A program made the position numbers and the translations under genes. Positions 54,019-62,735 of a stretch of DNA of 64,000 bases are shown here, piece by piece. The stretch's first letter is position 1; every line of letters begins with the position of its first letter. The notes below the pieces were generated by a model. It worked only from the letters and a program-made list of their open reading frames with translations. It searched no databases and was not told the origin of the DNA. The stretch is from Falsiroseomonas oleicola (GTDB taxonomy: Bacteria; Pseudomonadota; Alphaproteobacteria; Acetobacterales; Acetobacteraceae). The stretch is taken from the NCBI RefSeq assembly GCF_019029495.1, contig NZ_JAERQM010000005.1:310001-374000 (forward strand), given 5' to 3'.

Positions 54019-55245
54019 TCATGCCACCGCCGTTCCAGCGACAGCCGGCACCTCGATTCGCGCCTCGCTGCCGCCGCCTTCCGCGGGGCGCAGCACCAGG
54101 GTGCCATCATGCGCCGCCGCGACCCTCTGGCACAGCGCGAGGCCGAGGCCGGCGCCGGGCCAGGTGCGGGTCAGTGACATATCCGCCTGGAGAAAGGGCG
54201 TGCCGATCTGCCTGAGGACGCCTTCCGGCAGGCCGGGACCCCGGTCTCGTACCCAGAGCGCCATGCCGCCCTGCGGCAACGGCTCCCAGCCCAGCGTCAC
54301 CTCGGTGTCGGGCGGGGCCGCCTTGATGGCATTGTCGAGAAGATGGCCCAGCGCCGCTTCCAGCAGGCGCTTGTCTCCGCCCAACACCCCGCCATCGGCC
54401 GCCGGTGCGAGGATGAGCCTGACGCCCCGCGCATCGGCACGGGGCTGGTGTCGCGCCAGCACGCGGCCGAGCAGCCGTTCCGGTGGCTCCGGCAGGCCGG
54501 GCGCAAGGCCTCCGCCATGCTGAAGCGCAACGATGTCGAGCGCGCTGCCGATCAGCGCCAGCAGGGTCTCCGCCCCCTCATGGATCAGGCGGCCATAGTC
54601 CCGCACCGAACTGGCCGGCAGGGCCGCCCCACTCGCCAGTATCTCGGAAAAGCCCAGAATCGGAATAAGCGGCGTCCGCATCTCATGCGAGATCACCGCC
54701 AGCAGGTCGTTGCGCATGCTCTGGCGGGCCGCGAGCGCACTCTCCGCATTGTCCAGCCGGGCGGCGGAGGCCGCGAGCACCTGCGCCAGGCGGGCGCGTT
54801 CCTCCTCCGCCGCACGGATCAGCCCCTCGACCTCGGCATCGCGCTGGGCGCGGGCGCGGCGAAGCCGGCAACTGGCCAGGGCGCGCTCCGCGACCGCCGC
54901 CACCTCCACCAGGCGCAGCGGCTTCTGCACCAGGTCGAAGGTCCGGGCACGCAGCGCACCGAGCGCCACATCGGCGGTGGCGCCGCCGGTCAGCAGCACC
55001 ACTTCCAGCGCCGCGCTCTCGGGCCGGTCACGCAGCAATTCCTCGGCCAGTGCCAGGCCGGTCTGGCCCGGCATGCGGACATCGGACAGCACCACGCCGA
55101 TGCCGGGATCGGTCAGGACGCGGGCCTTCGCGGCTGCCGCGTCATGCACCCCGAAAACCTGGTGGCCGCGCTGGGTCAGGGCGCGCAGCAGGATATCGAC
55201 GATGCCGCGCTCGTCATCGACCACCAGGATGGAAAGATCGGTCAT
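54019..55245 (-). CDS. Receiver-histidine kinase hybrid (REC-HK)
   Basis: About 408 residues, no TM helix. An N-terminal receiver (ILVVDDERGIVDI, phospho-Asp in VVLSDVRMPGQTG, LLTGGA, QKPL) is followed by a coiled coil (EEERARLAQVLAASAARLDNAESALAARQ), then HisKA with ISHEMRTPLIPILGFSEIL and HATPase with HLLDNAIKAAPP, RDRGPGLPEGV and GAGLGLALCQ. A cytosolic relay kinase controlled by an input receiver. The ATG at 55245 is two codons inside a GTG at 55251 that overlaps the stop of the preceding regulator gene; either start couples the two genes. Confidence 0.9.
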   Translation of the reverse strand: MTDLSILVVDDERGIVDILLRALTQRGHQVFGVHDAAAAKARVLTDPGIGVVLSDVRMPGQTGLALAEELLRDRPESAALEVVLLTGGATADVALGALRARTFDLVQKPLRLVEVAAVAERALASCRLRRARAQRDAEVEGLIRAAEEERARLAQVLAASAARLDNAESALAARQSMRNDLLAVISHEMRTPLIPILGFSEILASGAALPASSVRDYGRLIHEGAETLLALIGSALDIVALQHGGGLAPGLPEPPERLLGRVLARHQPRADARGVRLILAPAADGGVLGGDKRLLEAALGHLLDNAIKAAPPDTEVTLGWEPLPQGGMALWVRDRGPGLPEGVLRQIGTPFLQADMSLTRTWPGAGLGLALCQRVAAAHDGTLVLRPAEGGGSEARIEVPAVAGTAVA

Positions 55246-55247
55246 CG

Positions 55248-56120
55248 TCACCAGACCAGCCGATAGCCCCGCCCGCGTTGCGCGGCGATGGTCACCTTGC
55301 CCGCGGAGATGGCCAGCAGTTTCTGCCGCAGATTGGAGGCGAGTTGGTCGACGCCACGCTGTTCCGGCAGCAGCTTGCGGCCCAGCACCCGCTCCGAAAT
55401 CGCCTCCCGCGCCGCCAGATGGTCGGATTCGGTCAGCAGCAGCCGCAGCAGCCCGGCCTCCGCGCCGGTCAGGCGCGTCTCCGCCCCATCGGGCGCCAGG
55501 ATTCGCTGGCGCGCCGGCTGCAGCGCCAGCCCGGCAATGGCCCAGGAGGCGGGCTCCGCCATCGGCATCGCCGCGCCATCCTCCTGGGGCGCAAAGGTGG
55601 GGGGCGCAAAGGTGGGGGGCGCAAAGGTGGGCGGCGCCAAGGCGGGCGGTGGCACCGGCGCTGCGGCCTGCGCCTCGGCCAGACCGGGGCGGCCGCCCTG
55701 GGTCAGCGTGTCCAGCCGCCGGCTGAGCGCCCGCACCCGGGCCACCATCTCCCGCAATGAGAAGGGCTTGGTGAGGTAGTCGTCGGCGCCCACCTCCAGC
55801 CCCACCACGCGGTCCACCTCCTCCGACCTGCCGCTGACGACGATGATGCCGAGGTCGGGCATGCGGGCGGCTTCCCGGACGAAGGCGATGCCATTGCCGT
55901 CCGGCAGGCCCAGATCTGCGATGACGATGCGTGGATTGTCGCTTTGCAGGCGTAGCCGCCCCCCCGCCAGGGTGGCGGCGGCGACGGTGGTCCAGCCATC
56001 GCGGGCCAGCGCGGTGCAGATTGTTGCCGAGACCGCCGCGTCATCCTCCAGCACCAGGACCGGACGCTGACTGGCCGGCGCCTGATCCCGAAAGGGGGCA
56101 GCAATCGGGTGATCGGCCAT
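55248..56120 (-). CDS. OmpR-family response regulator with repeat-expanded linker
   Basis: 290 residues. Receiver with VLVLEDDAAVSAT, phospho-Asp in IVIADLGLPDGNG, VVSGRSEEVDRVVGLEVGADDYLTKPF. The C-terminal winged helix is RLTGAEAGLLRLLLTESDHLAAREAISERVLGR...VDQLASNLRQKL...IAAQRGRGYRLVW. The linker between them holds a repeated PPTFA motif encoded by 15-bp tandem DNA repeats. It is the first gene of a two-gene unit with the REC-HK. Start at 56120 with GGGAG upstream. Confidence 0.9.
   Translation of the reverse strand: MADHPIAAPFRDQAPASQRPVLVLEDDAAVSATICTALARDGWTTVAAATLAGGRLRLQSDNPRIVIADLGLPDGNGIAFVREAARMPDLGIIVVSGRSEEVDRVVGLEVGADDYLTKPFSLREMVARVRALSRRLDTLTQGGRPGLAEAQAAAPVPPPALAPPTFAPPTFAPPTFAPQEDGAAMPMAEPASWAIAGLALQPARQRILAPDGAETRLTGAEAGLLRLLLTESDHLAAREAISERVLGRKLLPEQRGVDQLASNLRQKLLAISAGKVTIAAQRGRGYRLVW
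55586..55645. repeat. 15-bp tandem repeat in the response regulator linker
   Basis: GCAAAGGTGG + GGGGC repeated three times nearly exactly, with a fourth degenerate unit (GCCAAGGCGG). It encodes APPTF-type repeats in the interdomain linker. The unit is in frame (five codons), so copy-number change would only lengthen the linker. Confidence 0.85.
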
Positions 56121-56423
56121 AGAGGCTCCCCGTTCGTGCGGCCAGAAGGCGGCCGAGCCTGAGTCTATGGGGCGCATGTCGGCGTGTCGACAAGCTTGAG
56201 GCGGTGACGCATCCTGGACTTTCGACGAGGCGGGCATTTTTCAAGGGAATCGCGACAGCGGTCTGCCCAGCGTGTATGCACCGCGCGGTGTGATGCAGGG
56301 CTTAAGGCCGGTCGCGCCGAAGCCCAATGTGCGGTCGCACCGGGTTTGAACGCGCCCGTGTTGAGTTGGGCGGCGTGCGTTGGCGGTTGTGAATGAGCGT
56401 TCGAGATCACGTTCCGGCGGGCC
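56121..56423. promoter_or_regulatory. Divergent intergenic region between two signalling operons
   Basis: 303 bases that must hold the promoters of the regulator/REC-HK unit (minus) and the hybrid kinase (plus). It contains the perfect palindrome CACCGCGCGGTG (56279-56290). No consensus sigma-70 or EcfG promoter could be assigned. Confidence 0.4.
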
Positions 56424-58601
56424 ATGATACAATTGCCACCTTCCCAGCCGCCAGCATCATTCCGCCGCTGGCCCAGCCGCAGCATGCGGCTGCTGCTGGC
56501 GCTGACGGTGGTGCTGCCGCTGCTGGCCCTGGTGGCCTTCGCGATCGACCAGCGTGCCCAGCTCTGGCAGGACGCGCGCCGCGATACGGAGGGCACGCTG
56601 AGCATCCTCTATCGCAACATGCAGACGCTGCTGGAGACGCATGAGCTGGTGCTGGACCTGGTGGAGGACCAGATCCGCGACATGACCGATGCGGAGATCG
56701 CCGAAGGCGCGGTCAGCCAGCGCCTGGCGACGCTGGTTCAGCGGCTTCAGCACACCGTGTCGCTGCTGGTACAGGATGCGGAGGGCAAAGTGCTGGCGGC
56801 CAGCCGGCCTTTTGTGCCCGGCCACAGCAATGCCGACATGGATCATTTCATCGCCCAGGTTGACGCTCCGCAGGTGCATTTCATCAGCGATGTCTATACC
56901 GGCCGCGTCAGCGGCGCACGGTCCTTCGCGATAAGCCGCCGCAGAAGCCTGGCCGACGGCAGCTTTGCCGGCACCATCCACGTCGCCATCAGCCCGATCG
57001 CGGTCGCGCAGGGCTTCCGCGCCGCCATGGGCAACCTCGGCGGGGTGGCGCTTCTGGTCCGGGACGACGGGCGGGTGCTGGTGCGCGAGTCCGCGAATGC
57101 CGATGCTGCACTGGCCAGCATGGAGACCGCGGCCGAGTATGGCTGGATGCGCCTGGATGCCTGGCGCCAGGTGGCGCCGTTTCCGCTGCGGGTGGGCTAT
57201 TTCGTGGACCTTCCCGCGCGGAAGGCCGCGTGCTGGCGGCAGTTGCTGTGGACCGCGGCGCTGACCCTGCTGGTCATCCTGCTGCTGTCCGGCGCCGCCT
57301 GGATGACCTGGCGCAGCGCCACCGACCGCGCCGAGGCACTGGCGGAACTGCGGCAGGAGGCCGAGCGCCGGCACCGGGCGGAGGCCGGCCTTCAGGAGGC
57401 GCGGGCGATGGAGGCGCTGGGCCGCATGGCCCGTGGTGTCGCGCATGATTTCAACAACCTGCTCACCGTGGTCCTCGGCAATCTGGAGACGCTGGAGGAG
57501 TCGCTGACCGACCCGGTGCTGCGCGGCATGGCGCAGCGCACGATCGGCGCCGCCGAGGCCAGCGCCCGGCTCGCGGCCAGCCTGATGGCCTATGCCAGGA
57601 CCCAGGTTCTGCGCGTGGAAGCGGTGGACGCCGCCGCGCTGATGCACGACCTGCTGCCCGTGCTGCGGGACCTGGCGAGCCCGTCCATCACCTTGCGGCT
57701 GGAGGCGGAGCCGGGTCTGCCGCCCTGCCTCGCCGACCCGGCGCAGCTTCAGGCGGCGGTTGGCAACCTGGTCAGCAATGCCCGCGATGCCATTCTCCAG
57801 ACCGCCGGCCTGCAGACAGCCGGCGAGCGTCGGATGCCGGGCCATATCCTGATCTCCATCCGCCGTGCGACGCCACCGCCCGGTGCCGCGAAACTGGCGG
57901 CAGGCTGCATCGGGCTGTCGGTCAGCGACAATGGCGGCGGCATGGCCCCGAACGTGCTGAAACATGCCTTCGAGCCGTTCTTCACCACCAAGCCCGCAGG
58001 CTCCGGCTCCGGCCTCGGCCTGTCGCAGGTCTTCGGCGTGATCACCCAGTTGGGCGGGACGGTGGCGCTGCACAGCGAGGCGGGGGAGGGCAGCGCGGTG
58101 ACGCTCTATCTGCCCATGGCGGGCACGGCCGAGGCACCGCTGCCGGCGGAGGCGCAAGCGGCCGAAATCCAGGCCCCCGAGCCGGCGCCCGAACCGGCCC
58201 CATCCGCACGCATCCTGGTCGTGGACGACCAGGCGGAGATCCGCACCATGATCAGCCGCATGCTCACCATGGCCGGCTACCAGGTCGTCACGGCCGCCGG
58301 GGGGCGTGAGGCGCTGGCGCGGATGGAGGCGGAGCCCCGATTTGCGCTGGTGCTGTCGGATGTGCTGATGCCGGAGGATATCGGCGGCGTGGAACTGGCC
58401 GGTCGGATCAGGGCCGGCTGGCCCGGAACCCCGGTGCTGCTGATGTCCGGCTATACGCCCGATGTCGTAGGGACGGAGGCGGCGGCCGATGGGTTCCTGC
58501 ACAAGCCCTTCACCCGCCAGGCGCTGCAGGCCGAGGTTCGCCAGTTGCTCGCCCGGGCGGCCGGCGGTGGCCGTCCGGACGATCCGCTCAACCCAGGCTG
58601 A
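56424..58601 (+). CDS. Membrane hybrid histidine kinase (sensor-HK-REC)
   Basis: 725 residues. TM1 (about 20-40), a periplasmic Cache-like sensor of about 225 residues (contains VSLLVQDAEGKVLAASRPFVPG and GALLVRDDGRVLVRES-type strands), TM2 (about 270-290), coiled coil, HisKA with GRMARGVAHDFNNLLTVVLGNLETLEE, HATPase (NLVSNARDAI, VSDNGGGMAPNV, GSGSGLGLSQV), then a receiver ILVVDDQAEIRTM with phospho-Asp in LVLSDVLMPED. The cytosolic C-terminus may feed a phosphorelay. Its end overlaps the converging giant kinase by 14 bases. Confidence 0.9.
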   Translation: MIQLPPSQPPASFRRWPSRSMRLLLALTVVLPLLALVAFAIDQRAQLWQDARRDTEGTLSILYRNMQTLLETHELVLDLVEDQIRDMTDAEIAEGAVSQRLATLVQRLQHTVSLLVQDAEGKVLAASRPFVPGHSNADMDHFIAQVDAPQVHFISDVYTGRVSGARSFAISRRRSLADGSFAGTIHVAISPIAVAQGFRAAMGNLGGVALLVRDDGRVLVRESANADAALASMETAAEYGWMRLDAWRQVAPFPLRVGYFVDLPARKAACWRQLLWTAALTLLVILLLSGAAWMTWRSATDRAEALAELRQEAERRHRAEAGLQEARAMEALGRMARGVAHDFNNLLTVVLGNLETLEESLTDPVLRGMAQRTIGAAEASARLAASLMAYARTQVLRVEAVDAAALMHDLLPVLRDLASPSITLRLEAEPGLPPCLADPAQLQAAVGNLVSNARDAILQTAGLQTAGERRMPGHILISIRRATPPPGAAKLAAGCIGLSVSDNGGGMAPNVLKHAFEPFFTTKPAGSGSGLGLSQVFGVITQLGGTVALHSEAGEGSAVTLYLPMAGTAEAPLPAEAQAAEIQAPEPAPEPAPSARILVVDDQAEIRTMISRMLTMAGYQVVTAAGGREALARMEAEPRFALVLSDVLMPEDIGGVELAGRIRAGWPGTPVLLMSGYTPDVVGTEAAADGFLHKPFTRQALQAEVRQLLARAAGGGRPDDPLNPG

Positions 58602-61600
58602 CCAGCGGCGGTGTGTCGAGCGCCTCCCGCACCTTCTCGGCCAGGTCGCGCCGGCGGTAGGGCTTGTTGAGCAGGAGGACGCCCGGATCCAGCCGGCCCT
58701 GATGGACGATGCCATTTTCCGTATAGCCGGAGGTGAACAGCACGCGCAGGCCGGGCCGGCGACGCTGGGCTTCCTTCGCCAGGGCCGGGCCGTTCATCCC
58801 ACCGGGCATCACCACATCCGTGAACAGCAGGTCGAAGGGCAGGTCGCGGTCGAGCACCGCCAGTGCCAAGGCGCCATTCTCCGCGACCATCACCTGGTAG
58901 CCCAGGTCGCGGAGCTGGCTTGCCACGTGGTCGCGTACCAGCGGGTCATCCTCGACCAGCAGAATCTTCTCCCGCCCGCCGCGCAGCGTCTCGCCCTCGC
59001 TGCCCGGGGCGCCCCGCGTCAGGGCGTCACCGGCGCGCGGGATATACATTTTCACCGCGGTCCCATGGCCGGGTTCCGAATAGATTTTCACATGGCCGCC
59101 CGACTGCTTCATGAAGCCGAACACCATGCTGAGGCCAAGACCGCTTCCCTGGCCGACCTCCTTGGTCGTGAAGAAGGGTTCGAAGGCACGGGCCACGACA
59201 TCCGGCGTCATGCCGCTGCCGGTATCGGAGACGGCGATCCGCACATATTCGCCGGGCGAGACCTCTCCCTCATGCTTCGCATAGGCGGCGTCGAGATGGA
59301 CATTCGCCGTCTCGATCACCAGACGACCGCCTGAGGGCATGGCATCCCGCGCATTGATGCAAAGGTTCAGCACCGCGCTTTCGAGCTGCGGCGGGTCGAT
59401 CAGTGCCTGCCAGAGGCCGGGGGCGGGGGCGATGCTGGTCTCGATATGCTCCCCCAGCGTGCGCTGGAGCATCTGCTGCAGGCCCGCGAGCAGTTCGTTG
59501 ACGTCGATCACCTTGGGGTCGAGGGCCTGGCGGCGGGAGAAGGCGAGCAGGCGGCTGGTCAGCGCCGCGCCGCGTTCCGCCGCCGCCATGTTCATCTCGG
59601 CCATCTGGCGCAGGTCGGCATCGCCCTCCAGGCATTCGGACAGCATTTCCGAATTGCCGAGGATGACGGTCAGCAGGTTGTTGAAGTCATGCGCCACGCC
59701 GCCGGTGAGCTGGCCGATCGCCTCCAGCCGCTGCGACTGGCGCAGCTTCTGTTCCAGTTCCAGCCGCTCGGTGATGTCGGTGTTCACGGCCAGGATCGCG
59801 CGGGGCCCGCCATCGGCATCGCGCAGCAGCGACCAGGCACCGTCCACCATCAGCCGTGTGCCGTCCCTGCGACGCTGCGCGATCTGGCCACGCCATTCGC
59901 CCTGCGCCAGGACCGTGGCGGTGGCGCGGCGGAATTCGGTCACATCGTCATAGAGCAGATCGGTGACGGTCCTTCCCAGGGCCTCCGCCGCCGTCCAGCC
60001 ATAGAGGCGCTCCGCGCTGCGGTTCCAGTAGTGGATGCGGTGGTCGATGCCGCGCACCAGGATGGCGTCCCGCGCCTGGTCGAGCAGCGCGGCCTGCTGC
60101 TGCATGCGCTGTTCCGTCCGCTTGCGGTGGGTGATGTCGCGGCTGACGGAGACCCAGTGGGTGACCCGGCCGCTGGCATCGGGAACCGGCACGATGTCCA
60201 GTTCCAGCCAGATCTCCTCGCCATCCTTGCGGTAGTTCAGCAGTTCGGTGCGGGTCGGCCGTCTTGCGGCAAGCGCCGCATGAATATGATCGAGCGTCGC
60301 GCGGTCGGTCCTCGGGCCTTGCAGCGCGGGCGGTGTGAGGCCTCGGACCGTCTCCGAGCGGAAGCCGGTCAGTCGCTCGAAGGCATTGTTGATGAACAGG
60401 GGCGGCGGCCCTGGCGGATCCAGCGGCGCGGCTTCCGTGATCGTGATGATGTCGTTGAGCTGGGCGGCCGCCACCTCCAGCAGCCGGAGCCTTTCGTCCC
60501 GCTGGTGCTGCGTGGTGACGTCGCGGAAATAGACGGTCAGGCCCGCCGGCGCCGGATAGACCGTGACATCGAACCAGGCATCGAGGGGCGGGTACAAGAA
60601 GACGAAGCGACGAATCTGGCGATCGGCCGCGGCGCCACGGTATTCTCGTTCCAATTCCGTGCCGGTGGCTTCGGGGAAACGGTCCCAGATGCTGTGGCCG
60701 AGCAGCGAAGCCGAATCGCGCCGCAACAGCCGCTCGGCATGCCGGTTGACCCGGGTGAATCGCCAATCGTGGTCGAGGGTATAGAGGCCGTCGCCGATGC
60801 TCTCCAGCGTCGCGTCCAGTTCCGCCGCCAGCTCACGCACGGCATTCTCGGCCCGCAGGCGCTCCGTTATGTCCCAGACCACGGCCAGCCCCGCGGTGTG
60901 GCTGCGGAAGTCGATGACGCGCGACAGGATCTGCACCTGTCGCGCCTCGCCCGCCTTGGTCTGGTGGCGCCAGGGGCCGGTGATCCGCAGGCCGGGCAGG
61001 GACTGCCGCGCCGCATCGGTCTCGCCCCAATCCTCCGGCCGCCGCAGGTCGCGAAGTGTCATGCGCAGGAACTCTTCCCGCGTCCAGCCATAGGCGGCGA
61101 CCGCCGCATCATTGACTTCCAGGAAGGCCAGCGATTCCTTGTCATAGACCCACATCGGCGCCGGGTGGCGCAGGAACAGGTCGCGGAAGGCGGCCTCGCT
61201 GGCGCTCAGCGCCTCGGTCCGTGCACGCTGTTCGGTGATGTCGTGATGGACCGTCACCCAATGGGTGCACCAGCCGGTTTCGTCCAGCACCGGCGAGATG
61301 TTGAGCTCCGCCCAGTAGCTGCTGCCGTCGCGCCGGCGGTTCAGCACCTCCTGCCGGATCGGCTGGCGGGCTTGCACGGCCTCGCGGATCGCGAGCCGCG
61401 CCGCCGGCTGCGCCTCGGGGTGGAACAGGAAGTGGGGCGAACGGCCGACCACTTCCGCCGCCAGATAGCCGGCCATGCGTTCGAAGGCGGCATTGACGTA
61501 GAGTATGGTCGGACCCTGCCCCCGATCGGATTCGGCATCGGTGATGACCACCGGCGCTTCGCTGGCATCGACGACGCGGCGGAACAGCTCCGCCTGCTCG

Positions 61601-62634
61601 GTATCCTGGCGACGGCGCAGAAGGGGCAGCAAGGAGGCGGTTGCCTCCCGAAGCCGTTCCGCGACGGATGCCAGGTCCTGCCGTCCCGTCCGGAATCCGA
61701 GGGAGATGCTGTAGCGCTCCGCGCCGATCGTGGCAGGTGTGGCGATCAGCGCTGTCATGCCATGCGGCACCGAGAAGGCCGCGCCCGGGTAGCGGGCCTG
61801 CATCTTCGTATCGAGCTGCTCGATGATGACCTGCCGGTCCTCGATGATCGATGTGCCTGCGGCGGTGCTGTCCACCGTCAGATCCATCGCACGCAGCGCG
61901 GCCAGATGCTCCGGCCGCCCCATCGGCCCCTCGCCATGGCCGCCCATGATCTGGAGCCGCCTGCCATCCCGCGCCAGGCGGAACATCAGGCAGAAGGGGC
62001 TGTCCAAGGCCTCGCACAGCGCGGCCATCGCCGCGCTGATGGCGCCTTCGAAGGTCGGTATCTCCGCCATGCTGCGCAGCAGGCGTTCGCGCAGAGCGGC
62101 GCGGGACGCTTCGGCGTCCCGCGCCGCGAGTTGGCGGCGAAGCTCGAGCTGCGCCATCACCGCCTCGCCCAGGTCGGTCAGGGACTGTAGTTCCGCCTCG
62201 TTGAGCGGCCGGCGCGGCTGGTAGTCCATGACACAGAGCGTGCCGATGGCGTGACCCTCCGGCGTTCGCAGGGGCGCGCCGGCGTAGAATCGCAGGCAGG
62301 CCTCCCCGGTGACCAGCGGACTTTCGGCGAAACGCGGGTCCAGCCGCGCATCGGGGACCATGCAGATGCCGTCGCCCCTGATGGCCTCGTTGCAGAAGCT
62401 CATGGCGCGCGGCGTCGTCTCCAGCGTCGTCCCGATCCGCGCCTTGAACCACTGGCGATCGGCGTCGACGAAGGAGATCAAGGCGATCGGCGCCTGCAAA
62501 ACCTGACTTGCGAGGCGGGCGAGGCGGTCGAAGGCGGCCTCCGGCTGGGTGTCGAGCACCGCATAGCGATACAGCGCGGCGAGGCGCTCGCTTTCCTGAG
62601 GCGGCAGTTCTGTGCTGTCCCGCGCTGGCGTCAC
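58588..62634 (-). CDS. Multi-GAF/PAS hybrid histidine kinase (about 1350 residues)
   Basis: No TM helix, cytosolic. Order: GAF (ERLAALYRYAVLDTQPEAAFDRLA ... SFVDADRQWFKARIG), second GAF-like domain, then five PAS units (openings such as VNAAFERMAGY, HPAPMWVYDKESLAFLEVND, ESIGDGLYTLDHDWRFTRVNR, INNAFERLTGFRSE, DHRIHYWNRSAERLYGW), HisKA with TGGVAHDFNNLLTVILGNSEML, HATPase and a C-terminal receiver (ILLVEDDPLVRDHV, Asp in LLFTDVVMPGG). PAS/GAF stacks sense light, redox or small ligands. The start is a GTG at 62634 with AAGGA eight bases ahead; the frame is open further upstream but unconserved. Confidence 0.88.
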   Translation of the reverse strand: MTPARDSTELPPQESERLAALYRYAVLDTQPEAAFDRLARLASQVLQAPIALISFVDADRQWFKARIGTTLETTPRAMSFCNEAIRGDGICMVPDARLDPRFAESPLVTGEACLRFYAGAPLRTPEGHAIGTLCVMDYQPRRPLNEAELQSLTDLGEAVMAQLELRRQLAARDAEASRAALRERLLRSMAEIPTFEGAISAAMAALCEALDSPFCLMFRLARDGRRLQIMGGHGEGPMGRPEHLAALRAMDLTVDSTAAGTSIIEDRQVIIEQLDTKMQARYPGAAFSVPHGMTALIATPATIGAERYSISLGFRTGRQDLASVAERLREATASLLPLLRRRQDTEQAELFRRVVDASEAPVVITDAESDRGQGPTILYVNAAFERMAGYLAAEVVGRSPHFLFHPEAQPAARLAIREAVQARQPIRQEVLNRRRDGSSYWAELNISPVLDETGWCTHWVTVHHDITEQRARTEALSASEAAFRDLFLRHPAPMWVYDKESLAFLEVNDAAVAAYGWTREEFLRMTLRDLRRPEDWGETDAARQSLPGLRITGPWRHQTKAGEARQVQILSRVIDFRSHTAGLAVVWDITERLRAENAVRELAAELDATLESIGDGLYTLDHDWRFTRVNRHAERLLRRDSASLLGHSIWDRFPEATGTELEREYRGAAADRQIRRFVFLYPPLDAWFDVTVYPAPAGLTVYFRDVTTQHQRDERLRLLEVAAAQLNDIITITEAAPLDPPGPPPLFINNAFERLTGFRSETVRGLTPPALQGPRTDRATLDHIHAALAARRPTRTELLNYRKDGEEIWLELDIVPVPDASGRVTHWVSVSRDITHRKRTEQRMQQQAALLDQARDAILVRGIDHRIHYWNRSAERLYGWTAAEALGRTVTDLLYDDVTEFRRATATVLAQGEWRGQIAQRRRDGTRLMVDGAWSLLRDADGGPRAILAVNTDITERLELEQKLRQSQRLEAIGQLTGGVAHDFNNLLTVILGNSEMLSECLEGDADLRQMAEMNMAAAERGAALTSRLLAFSRRQALDPKVIDVNELLAGLQQMLQRTLGEHIETSIAPAPGLWQALIDPPQLESAVLNLCINARDAMPSGGRLVIETANVHLDAAYAKHEGEVSPGEYVRIAVSDTGSGMTPDVVARAFEPFFTTKEVGQGSGLGLSMVFGFMKQSGGHVKIYSEPGHGTAVKMYIPRAGDALTRGAPGSEGETLRGGREKILLVEDDPLVRDHVASQLRDLGYQVMVAENGALALAVLDRDLPFDLLFTDVVMPGGMNGPALAKEAQRRRPGLRVLFTSGYTENGIVHQGRLDPGVLLLNKPYRRRDLAEKVREALDTPPLVSLG

Positions 62635-62735
62635 GTCGAAGGTCCTTGGCGGCACGGACCCAGGCGGCGATGAAGCCGTTATAGGAGAATTTCCAGCCCG
62701 GTTAACCGCGAAGCATATCGTTATATGGGTTATCG

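Noticed and set aside
59446-62190. 914-codon plus-strand frame opposite the GAF/PAS kinase
   Set aside because: Pure antisense frame; the minus strand carries the complete set of kinase motifs.
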